Source: an uncultured bacterium
GTDB lineage: Bacteria > Patescibacteriota > Minisyncoccia > Phycocordibacterales > CAWITU01
DNA: 7,590 nucleotides
NCBI GenBank assembly: GCA_903958115.1
Contig: CAJBRS010000091.1
Coordinates: 1-7,590, forward strand
Direction: 5' to 3'
The notes below the pieces were generated by a model. That model was not told the origin of the DNA and did not search any database. It saw nothing but the letters and a program-made list of their open reading frames with translations. Positions 1-5,383 of this stretch are shown one piece after another. The first letter of the stretch is position 1; the number at the start of each line of letters is the position of its first letter. The position numbers were made by a program, and so were the translations under genes.

Positions 1-3
1 GTC

Positions 4-22
4 TCTAGCAAAGCATGCTAGG
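4..22. other. short inverted repeat at window edge
   Basis: CTAGC at 5-9 pairs with GCTAG at 17-21 around a 7-nt loop that itself carries AGCATGCT. It lies just upstream of the extended -10 box at 29-37, where a -35 region would be, so it could be a small operator or the tail of an upstream terminator. No T-tract directly follows, which makes termination the weaker option. Confidence 0.3.
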
Positions 23-28
23 TTGTTG

Positions 29-37
29 TGTTATAAT
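29..37 (+). promoter_or_regulatory. extended -10 promoter for the 44-aa ORF
   Basis: The sequence reads TG-T-TATAAT, a perfect extended -10 box. No good -35 hexamer is visible upstream, which extended -10 promoters tolerate. Transcription would start about 7 nt after the box, at or within a base of the ATG at 44, predicting a leaderless mRNA. Confidence 0.6.
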
Positions 38-43
38 GTGTCC

Positions 44-178
44 ATGTTTGATAAGACGTCTTTTAAATTAATTATTTGGTTTCTACTTATAATATTTGTT
101 AGCTTTTTAATCTTTATTGCTATTGGTTATTATCGACAGGTTACTGAGCCGTCTTCTGCGGCAGTCATTATGTCGTAG
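44..178 (+). CDS. small single-span membrane peptide, 44 aa
   Basis: This is an unrecognised hypothetical peptide. It starts with the charged segment MFDKTSFK, continues into a long uninterrupted hydrophobic stretch (about residues 9-30, rich in Ile, Leu and Phe), and ends in a short polar tail closed by TAG at 176-178. This is the pattern of a single membrane span. The start is supported by a perfect extended -10 box 6 nt upstream, and there is no Shine-Dalgarno sequence. It lies 77 nt before the secreted hydrolase gene on the same strand, so a linked envelope role is possible but is inference only. It could also be the N-terminal anchor of a degraded longer protein. The short length keeps confidence moderate; the promoter placement and coherent hydrophobic pattern favour a real gene. 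Confidence 0.5.
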   Translation: MFDKTSFKLIIWFLLIIFVSFLIFIAIGYYRQVTEPSSAAVIMS

Positions 179-235
179 AAGGGAAAGGGATTACATCATT
201 TTCTATTTAAGTTTTTTTTAATTTTCCTTCATGCT

Positions 236-254
236 CCACATGCTAAAAATGTGG
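236..254. promoter_or_regulatory. inverted repeat overlapping a weak extended -10 box
   Basis: CCACAT (236-241) and ATGTGG (249-254) form a 6-bp inverted repeat directly before the ATG at 256. The spacer contains TG-C-TAAAAA (241-249), a weak extended -10 candidate with the start codon 7 nt past its end. As DNA it could be an operator over the promoter. As RNA it would be a hairpin touching the start codon. The rest of the gap (179-235) is purine-rich then T-rich, with no clear site. Confidence 0.35.
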
Positions 255-255
255 G

Positions 256-3200
256 ATGAAAATAAAAAAATATTTTTGCGCGGTTTTATCAACTTTATTA
301 GTATCACTATATTTCGTAAGTCATCAAGCCTTAGCAAGCACAATCGTTGCTTCTAATATTGTTTCAGATACAACATGGACCAAAGAAAATAGTCCTTATT
401 TGGTTCCTGCTGATCTTCAGGTCGCTTCTGGAACCACTTTGACCATAAATGCAGGGGTGTCAGTACTTTTTGCTACGAGCACATCTGCTCGGCTTGTTGT
501 GTTTGGACATCTCAAGTCTGCTGGTACAGTTTCAGATCCTATATTATTTTCTTCGGTTGCAACTCTTCCAGGATCAACTCCTAGGATAGGGGACTGGGTT
601 GGTCTTAATTTTGCTGAGGGAGCTACTGGTGATTTCAGCTTTACCACTATTAGCTACGCGTTGACTGGAACTATGTTTCAGAACGGAGTAAATACTTTGA
701 GTAATGTCAGTTTTTTGCACAATGGTAATGCTTTTTCTGTGTTTGGCGGCAAAACAACAGCGACTAATATTATTAGCGATGATACTAATGATCAAAATGC
801 GATCATGGCTTTTGCTCCAGCCGAGCTTAATATTTTAAATGCAACAACGACGAATGTCGGTGATTCTTTTGCTTTGGCTATTTATAATGCATCCACATCT
901 ATTTCACACGCAGTCTTTTCTGGAGGCAATAATAGTGGTATCGGTCTATACGGAGCCAGGACTAATTTACAGGATGTTTCGGTTAGTGGTTTTTCTGGGG
1001 ATGGATTACAGGTCTTTGATTCGAATGGTACCAGTACCGTAGCCAATGTTTCGGATAGTCAATTTAAGAGCAATGCCGGTTTTGGTGTTAGAGTTTTCGA
1101 CCCTTCTCCAAAACTTTTGGTATCCAGTAGTTTGATTTCTGGTAATGCTAGAGGGGGAGTAGTCAATTACTCCAGTAATTTAATTGATGCCCGCAGTAAT
1201 TTTTGGGGTGATGTATCAGGTCCTTATAATGCGAATCAAAATGCGACCGGTACTGGTAATTCTGTTAGTAAAAATGTTCAATTTTCTCCTTGGCTTTCAA
1301 AATTTCCACCAATTCCTGAGGGTCCCGCCGGGTGTTGTTCTAATATAATTTTCTTTCCTGGGATTGAGGCTAGTCGTCTTTATAACACTGAGAATAATCA
1401 AGAAAAACGTTTATGGGAGCCAGGGGTATTTTCGTCATCGGCAACAATGAAACTTTCTCTAGATTCAAATGGCGATAGTACCGATTCGACAATTCATACA
1501 AAAGATATTTTAAAAAAGACAGATATTTTTGGGCCGATGGACCAGGATATATATCAAAAATTTTCAGATGATCTTGATGGCCTGAAAAGTAGTAAGAAAA
1601 TAAATGCTTGGGAAGCCATTCCATATGATTGGAGACTTGATTTAAACAAGACTATTGATGATGGAATCAAGAATTCTAATGGTAGTGTTACTAATATCAT
1701 CGACGAACTACATAAAATAGCGAGCTCTTCAAAGACTGGAAAAGTTACTTTGGTGTCTCATAGCAATGGGGGTCTTTTGATAAAGCTTTTGATTGCTAAG
1801 TTGGCTGAAAAGAAAAATACTACTGGCGACAAGACAATAGATTTGATTGATAAGGTGATAATGGTGGCTACACCGCAAATTGGCACTCCAATGGCAGTAG
1901 GGGCTCTTTTGCATGGTGATGATCAAGATATTGCTGGAGGTGTTGTTCTTAGTGCCAAAACAGCTCGTACGATAGGTCAGAACATGTCGGGCGTTTACAG
2001 CCTTCTTCCTTCGTCTGCTTATTTCTCTACTGTCAAAACTCCTATCGTCACATTTGATCAGTCGGTAAAAGATATTATGAACGCATCTTCGTATGGCGAT
2101 TCGATAACAACAATCAGCAAACTCCAATCTTTTCTTTTGGCAAAAAATGATAAAAGAAAAATTCCCACCACTGGAGACCTTGTCGACCCTGCTGTTTTGA
2201 ATAGTAAGCTTCTTAAAGATGCCAACAATATTCATTCATTAATAGATGATTTGTATTTTCCAGCTTCGACGACAGTGTATAAGATAGCAGGTATTGGGGT
2301 TGATACTACTCAAGGAATTTCTTACAAATCTGATGGCTATTCCTCTTTCAAGCACGATTTAAACAAAACAATAATGGGAGATGGTACCGTTGTCGATAGC
2401 AGTGCTCTGTATGGCGATGGTCAAGGGTATCATGTAAATCTTTATCAAAAAATGCTCGACTCAAAGAAAACCTATACACACCAAAATATTATGGAAATGC
2501 CAGAAGTAGAAACCTTAATAAATAATTTGGTTAAGGGTGACGATTCTGCAGTAACTTATGTTAGTAAAATTCGTGATAATTTGAATTCTAAGACGTTGCA
2601 GATTAGCTCACATTCACCAATCTCTCTAGATATTTACGATAATCAGGGCAGACATGTGGGGCCATCAACTCATGCTAGCTCAACCTCCGATGTTAATTTT
2701 TATGACGAAGAAATTCCCGGGAGTCACTATTATGAAATAGGGGAAGAGAAATATGCCATCTTGCCAGTCGGAGGGTATTATACGGTTGCGATGCAGGGTC
2801 TAGGTATAGGAAATTTTACTTTAAATCAGGCTACTTATGCTGACGATGTTAAAATTAATAGTGCGGATTTTGTGGATTTGCCGGTGACACCGATGACGGA
2901 GGCTTCACTTGTTATTAATTCTACAAGCACTGATTCTGTTGGAACAAGTAATTTATCAATCGATTCTAATGGTGACGGTAAACCTGATTTAAACATTGCC
3001 CCAACTTCCTCTTCTAGTCCTCTGGTTGTCCTTCAAAATTTAAAGAATGTTATTGCTACATTCGGGCTTAAGATAAAGGTCCAAGATGAAATTTTTATGA
3101 AGATCGATAGATTAGCAGATCTGATTAAAAAGAATAAAATAAAACAAGCCGATAAAAGATTAAAAATTTATCTTAATCAAATGTCTAAAATAAATTGGCA

Positions 3201-3279
3201 CAAGAAGGCTGTTACAGCAGATATAAAAAATATTATTATAGACAACCTAAATAACATCTTGGAAGATCTTCAATCATGA
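256..3279 (+). CDS. secreted beta-helix / LCAT-like alpha/beta hydrolase, 1007 aa
   Basis: This is a multidomain exported protein. Residues 1-27 form a signal peptide (Lys-rich start, hydrophobic core, likely cut after Ala-Leu-Ala). Residues ~30-350 show the Ser/Thr/Asn/Gly-rich repeating pattern of a right-handed parallel beta-helix, closed by an NFWGDVSGP motif (315-323) often seen at the end of such helices. Residues ~363-760 resemble lecithin:cholesterol acyltransferase-like hydrolases: oxyanion-type FPGIEASRL (367-375), nucleophile elbow SHSNGG with Ser503, GDGTV with Asp709, and a late His742. The triad therefore looks complete. A beta-rich region follows (~770-895), then a calcium-loop motif DSNGDGKPD (903-911) and a helical C-terminus (~925-1007) resembling FIVAR/FIMAH-type bundles. 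The only cysteines after the signal peptide are the pair C360-C361 at the domain junction. Substrate is unknown; ester or acyl-lipid hydrolysis or acyl transfer outside the cell is inferred. The domain boundaries are judged by eye. Confidence 0.85.
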   Translation: MKIKKYFCAVLSTLLVSLYFVSHQALASTIVASNIVSDTTWTKENSPYLVPADLQVASGTTLTINAGVSVLFATSTSARLVVFGHLKSAGTVSDPILFSSVATLPGSTPRIGDWVGLNFAEGATGDFSFTTISYALTGTMFQNGVNTLSNVSFLHNGNAFSVFGGKTTATNIISDDTNDQNAIMAFAPAELNILNATTTNVGDSFALAIYNASTSISHAVFSGGNNSGIGLYGARTNLQDVSVSGFSGDGLQVFDSNGTSTVANVSDSQFKSNAGFGVRVFDPSPKLLVSSSLISGNARGGVVNYSSNLIDARSNFWGDVSGPYNANQNATGTGNSVSKNVQFSPWLSKFPPIPEGPAGCCSNIIFFPGIEASRLYNTENNQEKRLWEPGVFSSSATMKLSLDSNGDSTDSTIHTKDILKKTDIFGPMDQDIYQKFSDDLDGLKSSKKINAWEAIPYDWRLDLNKTIDDGIKNSNGSVTNIIDELHKIASSSKTGKVTLVSHSNGGLLIKLLIAKLAEKKNTTGDKTIDLIDKVIMVATPQIGTPMAVGALLHGDDQDIAGGVVLSAKTARTIGQNMSGVYSLLPSSAYFSTVKTPIVTFDQSVKDIMNASSYGDSITTISKLQSFLLAKNDKRKIPTTGDLVDPAVLNSKLLKDANNIHSLIDDLYFPASTTVYKIAGIGVDTTQGISYKSDGYSSFKHDLNKTIMGDGTVVDSSALYGDGQGYHVNLYQKMLDSKKTYTHQNIMEMPEVETLINNLVKGDDSAVTYVSKIRDNLNSKTLQISSHSPISLDIYDNQGRHVGPSTHASSTSDVNFYDEEIPGSHYYEIGEEKYAILPVGGYYTVAMQGLGIGNFTLNQATYADDVKINSADFVDLPVTPMTEASLVINSTSTDSVGTSNLSIDSNGDGKPDLNIAPTSSSSPLVVLQNLKNVIATFGLKIKVQDEIFMKIDRLADLIKKNKIKQADKRLKIYLNQMSKINWHKKAVTADIKNIIIDNLNNILEDLQS

Positions 3280-3575
3280 GAAAAATATATGTTATCGATT
3301 ATTTATTTGGATTTATGTTTTTGTCGGTTGTTTGGGTGTTTCTCAGTGGTTTTTTCTTAGCGGGGTTTTGGTTTGCAGGACCTCTTTGTTTGTTTCCTGT
3401 CTTTATCCTGTTTTTCTTGGTATTTCTCGCCAACCTGATTATCTGTCTAATCAAATGTAGAAAGATCAACACAATAGAGCTTATTTATGTGTGCTTTTCT
3501 GGGGTTTTATTTTTGGTAGATTACTACTTAATCTTTATCAGTCATATATTAGACATCAATTTGCACATTGGTTGA
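3276..3575 (+). CDS. small three-span membrane protein, 99 aa
   Basis: This is an unrecognised hypothetical protein. Three hydrophobic segments are evident at about residues 8-29, 36-59 and 68-90. A basic loop (KCRKINT, about 60-66) separates the second and third spans, and the positive N-terminus (MRK) suggests a cytoplasmic start. The gene overlaps the secreted hydrolase gene by ATGA (3276-3279), a classic arrangement for translational coupling. A purine-rich GGAAGA lies about 9 nt before the ATG inside the upstream gene and may serve as a weak ribosome-binding site. The overlap implies co-expression with the hydrolase, so a role in its export, anchoring or self-protection is conceivable, but no motif supports a specific function. 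Its TGA stop (3573-3575) is embedded in the -35 box of the rplJ promoter. Confidence 0.7.
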   Translation: MRKIYVIDYLFGFMFLSVVWVFLSGFFLAGFWFAGPLCLFPVFILFFLVFLANLIICLIKCRKINTIELIYVCFSGVLFLVDYYLIFISHILDINLHIG

Positions 3576-3599
3576 CACTATTAAATAAATAAGTATTAT
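3572..3599 (+). promoter_or_regulatory. sigma70-type promoter of the rplJ-rplL operon
   Basis: A consensus -35 TTGACA (3572-3577) is followed by a 16-bp spacer and TATTAT (3594-3599, 5 of 6 matches to consensus). The predicted start is near 3606, just after the palindrome TACCGGTA (3600-3607) and just before the first stem of the L10 leader. The upstream gene's stop codon lies inside the -35 box, so this unit begins without any spacer from the previous gene. Confidence 0.8.
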
Positions 3600-3605
3600 T
3601 ACCGG

Positions 3606-3708
3606 TACAAGGCCAAAGACAAGAGGCAACCCCAGCAAAGGCTAGGGAATAAGCCCTCTCGAGGTTTTTCTACCGAGATGTTCGGCCTTTAACAGGGTCG
3701 ATTTTTTT
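3606..3708 (+). ncRNA. ribosomal protein L10 leader (autoregulatory mRNA leader)
   Basis: This structured leader precedes rplJ, where L10 leaders are known to bind L10-L12 and control stalk-protein synthesis. Visible pairings: P1 AAGGCC (3609-3614) with GGCCTT (3684-3689). An internal arm AGAGG-C (3622-3627) pairs with G-CCTCT (3653-3659) with one bulge. The apical hairpin CCCAGC (3631-3636) pairs with GCTAGGG (3641-3647) with a bulged A and an AAAG loop. The asymmetric A-rich internal loop (AA/AATAA) between the two upper stems could be the kink-turn-like binding site. A competing hairpin, CTC..GGT (3658-3665) with ACCGAG (3672-3677), shares bases with the internal arm. The class is assigned from position and architecture; a covariance-model match is untested. 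Confidence 0.72.
3682..3708 (+). terminator. attenuator-like terminator in the rplJ leader
   Basis: TCGGCCT (3682-3688) pairs with GGGTCGA (3695-3701), including two G-U pairs, around the loop TTAACA. Seven T residues follow directly (3702-3708). The 5' arm uses the same bases (3684-3688) that close leader stem P1, so P1 and the terminator cannot form together. It lies 19 nt before the rplJ start codon, as expected for attenuation. Confidence 0.75.
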
Positions 3709-3727
3709 GTTTTAACTAAAAACAAGT

Positions 3728-4216
3728 ATGCCTATATCAAAAAATAAAAAGCAAGAAATTTTTAAAGATTTAGCTGATATTGTTAAGGAGGCTAAATCAT
3801 TAGTGTTCGTTAACTTTCATGGAGTTAATGTTACTGACGCTACAGCTCTTCGTCGAAGTTTAAAAGACAGCGGTGTGAATTACATCGTTGCTAAGAAATC
3901 TTTAGTGAAGAAGGCTGTTACTGACCATAAAATTCCAGGCGAGATGCCATCTTTAGATGGGGAACTCGGTCTAGCTTATGGAGATGATTTAATCGCTCCA
4001 GCTAGGGAAGTTTATGATTTCCAAAAGAAACTTGATAACAAAATTGCTATTTTGGGAGGAGTTTTTGAGGGGGTCTTCAAAAGCAAGGAAGAAATGTTGT
4101 CTATTGCCACCATTCCTTCTATTCAGGTTTTGCGTGGTCAGTTTGTAAATCTTATCAACTCTCCTCTGCAGGGGTTGGTCATCGCTCTTAACGCAATTGC
4201 AGAAAAGAAACAATAA
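3728..4216 (+). CDS. rplJ: large ribosomal subunit protein L10 (uL10)
   Basis: This is the base of the ribosomal stalk: it binds 23S rRNA in the GTPase-associated region and carries L7/L12 dimers that recruit translation factors. The 162-residue length is typical for bacterial L10. Family features visible are the N-terminal Lys-rich helix (MPISKNKKQEIFKDL), the stretch SLVFVNFHGVNV (24-35), LRRSLKDSGVNYIVAKKSLVKKA (41-63, the rRNA-binding region) and ILGGVFEG (108-115). A C-terminal helix (about 143-160) would bind L12 N-termini. The ATG follows an A-rich stretch without a Shine-Dalgarno sequence, 19 nt after the leader terminator's T-tract. It is co-transcribed with rplL, 25 nt downstream. 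rplK and rplA, which often precede it in other bacteria, are absent here. Confidence 0.97.
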   Translation: MPISKNKKQEIFKDLADIVKEAKSLVFVNFHGVNVTDATALRRSLKDSGVNYIVAKKSLVKKAVTDHKIPGEMPSLDGELGLAYGDDLIAPAREVYDFQKKLDNKIAILGGVFEGVFKSKEEMLSIATIPSIQVLRGQFVNLINSPLQGLVIALNAIAEKKQ

Positions 4217-4241
4217 TTACTAATTTAATCGTCTTAAAATC

Positions 4242-4649
4242 ATGAGTGAAAATACAAATACAGGAGATGCTGTTGTAGCAACTCCATCAAAGTTCAAAGA
4301 AATTGTCGGAGCTATTGAAGAAATGAGCGTGCTTGATTTGCACGAACTTGTTAAGTTCTTAGAGCAGAAATTCGGTGTTTCAGCTGCCGCTGTAGCTGTA
4401 GCCGGACCTGCAGCCGCTGGTCCTGAGGCTGAAGAAAAGTCAGTCTTTACTATAAACCTAACTGATGCCGGAGCTACAAAGATTGCTGTCATTAAGGTGG
4501 TTAAGGAAGTCTTGGCTCTTGGTCTCAAGGAGGCTAAGGATCTTGTTGATGCCGCTCCTAGCGTTCTAAAGGAGGGTGTTAAGAAAGAAGATGCTGAGGC
4601 TATAAAGAAGAAGATTGAGGAAGCTGGTGGTAAGGTAGAGTTGAAATAA
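4242..4649 (+). CDS. rplL: large ribosomal subunit protein L7/L12 (bL12)
   Basis: This is the mobile stalk protein that contacts elongation factors and stimulates their GTPase activity. At 135 residues it is slightly longer than usual because of an N-terminal extension of about 16 residues (MSENTNTGDAVVATPS). The dimerisation domain follows (17-46, IVGAIEEMSVLDLHELVKFLEQKFGVS), then an Ala/Gly/Pro hinge (47-64) and the conserved C-terminal domain (65-135). That domain contains ATKIAVIKVVKE (78-89), GLKEAKDLVDAAP (94-106) and the ending EEAGGKVELK. The ATG lies 25 nt after rplJ with no Shine-Dalgarno sequence, so translation may depend on coupling or an unstructured A/T-rich start. Its stop codon (4647-4649) is inside the left arm of the long palindrome. 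Identity is unambiguous. Confidence 0.98.
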   Translation: MSENTNTGDAVVATPSKFKEIVGAIEEMSVLDLHELVKFLEQKFGVSAAAVAVAGPAAAGPEAEEKSVFTINLTDAGATKIAVIKVVKEVLALGLKEAKDLVDAAPSVLKEGVKKEDAEAIKKKIEEAGGKVELK

Positions 4650-4759
4650 CACCAAATAATACATAACAAAATACCCTTATTTAGAGACCGCTCCGGGGCG
4701 CTTGCCCGAGTCTTAGTCTCCAAATAAGGGTATTTTGTTATGTATTATTTGGTGTTATT
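4645..4759. repeat. 115-bp near-perfect palindrome between rplL and the next gene
   Basis: The left arm (4645-4688) and right arm (4716-4759) are 44 nt each and complementary at 43 positions; the single mismatch is A4683 against C4721. The arms are A/T-rich. The 27-nt loop is GC-rich and can itself fold (CTC and GGG around 4691-4697 with CCCGAG at 4705-4710). The left arm includes the rplL stop codon and the right arm enters the -10 box of the following gene. This is far longer than a terminator needs. Possibilities are an RNase III-cleaved or stabilising 3' structure, a MITE-like insertion (the inner arms are flanked by TA on both sides, though the symmetry makes this ambiguous), or a protein-binding DNA cruciform. 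Confidence 0.95.
4668..4736 (+). terminator. probable terminator of rplJ-rplL nested in the palindrome
   Basis: The inner stem with an A-tract on the left (AAAATACCCTTATTT, 4668-4682) and the matching TATTTT on the right (4731-4736) resembles a bidirectional rho-independent terminator. The following bases are T-rich but interrupted (GTTATGTATTATTT), so efficiency is uncertain. Confidence 0.5.
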
Positions 4760-4761
4760 AT
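4753..4761 (+). promoter_or_regulatory. extended -10 promoter for the winged-helix gene
   Basis: The sequence TG-T-TATTAT (extended -10, 5 of 6 matches) has its last base 8 nt before the ATG at 4769, predicting a leaderless or nearly leaderless mRNA. A -35-like TTGTTA (4735-4740) is 15 nt upstream, inside the palindrome's right arm. Most of this promoter is therefore part of the inverted repeat. Confidence 0.6.
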
Positions 4762-4768
4762 CTATTGT

Positions 4769-5332
4769 ATGGAAACACTAGAAAAACTATTCGGATCGTC
4801 TGCTCGAATTAAAATGATGAGACTTTTTATATTTAATCCAGATAATATTTTTGATTCTAAGACGATTGCTAAAAAGACGAGGGTTAAGTCAGACACTGTT
4901 CGTCGAGAAGTCTCACTCCTTATAAGTTCTGGTTTAATAAAGAGAAAAACAACTGGCTACGCTCTCAATCAAGGCTTTGATCTCCTCCAACCACTCCAAT
5001 ATTTACTAACTTTTAACGGACCAATTGCCCCGGAAGATTTGATTAAGAGGGTCGGTAAGTCTGGTCAGATAAAACTCATAGTAATATCAGGCATCTTTAC
5101 TGAACAATGGGACGGACGGGTAGATCTGCTTATAGTGGGTAACAAAATACGGAAGAGTCTTTTGGAGGGAATTCTGAGAGGTGTAGAGGCAGAGGTGGGG
5201 AAGGATCTTCGTTATGCAGCCTTAGATACTGTTGATTTTACTTATCGTTTAGGTATTGGAGATAAGCTAATAAGAGACGTCTTTGATTATCCACATAAGG
5301 TCATTTACGATAAAATTGGACTATCCCATTAA
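4769..5332 (+). CDS. winged-helix protein with degenerate nucleotidyltransferase-like domain, 187 aa
   Basis: Residues 1-65 form a winged helix-turn-helix: a helical start (EKLFGSSARIKMMRLF), DSKTIAKKTRVKSDTVRREVSLLISSGLIKRK (29-60) with the recognition helix around 41-53, and a wing ending at GYALN. Residues ~97-187 follow the pattern of a minimal nucleotidyltransferase fold (hydrophobic strand, loop, hDLLIVG strand, helices). The usual Gly-Ser is Ser107-Gly108 here, and of the usual Asp-x-Asp pair only Asp119 is kept, with Arg117 in place of the first Asp. Catalysis is therefore unlikely, and the domain may act as a ligand- or partner-binding module. The likely role is a DNA-binding regulator. 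No Shine-Dalgarno sequence is present; the start fits the adjacent extended -10 box. Its target is unknown, and autoregulation through the overlapping palindrome is possible but unproven. Confidence 0.75.
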   Translation: METLEKLFGSSARIKMMRLFIFNPDNIFDSKTIAKKTRVKSDTVRREVSLLISSGLIKRKTTGYALNQGFDLLQPLQYLLTFNGPIAPEDLIKRVGKSGQIKLIVISGIFTEQWDGRVDLLIVGNKIRKSLLEGILRGVEAEVGKDLRYAALDTVDFTYRLGIGDKLIRDVFDYPHKVIYDKIGLSH

Positions 5333-5341
5333 TGATATAAT
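5333..5341 (+). promoter_or_regulatory. extended -10 promoter for the MscS-related gene
   Basis: A perfect extended -10 box TG-A-TATAAT begins at the base after the upstream TAA stop (5330-5332). Transcription would start near 5348, giving an A/T-rich leader of about 36 nt. A second TATAAA (5374-5379) lies close to the ATG but is too near for a leaderless start at 5384. Confidence 0.6.
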
Positions 5342-5383
5342 ATTAAGAAGGTTAATTTATTAATTAATTAAATTATAAACATT

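Noticed and set aside
1729..2235. Minus-strand open frame of 168 codons inside the hydrolase gene
   Set aside because: It is the shadow of a coding region with clear domain motifs; the translation shows no recognisable family and there is no promoter or ribosome site.
256..3279. Alternative genetic code (UGA as Gly)
   Set aside because: TGA ends this gene and the next at sensible positions, with no in-frame TGA inside conserved domains, so the standard code fits.
4220..4723. Long minus-strand open frame covering rplL and part of the palindrome
   Set aside because: It is antisense to unambiguous rplL; its Ala/Ser-rich translation reflects the L12 hinge and C-terminal codons read backwards.
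4645..4759. Inverted repeats of a complete insertion sequence
   Set aside because: Only 27 nt lie between the arms, so there is no transposase; at most it is a non-autonomous element.
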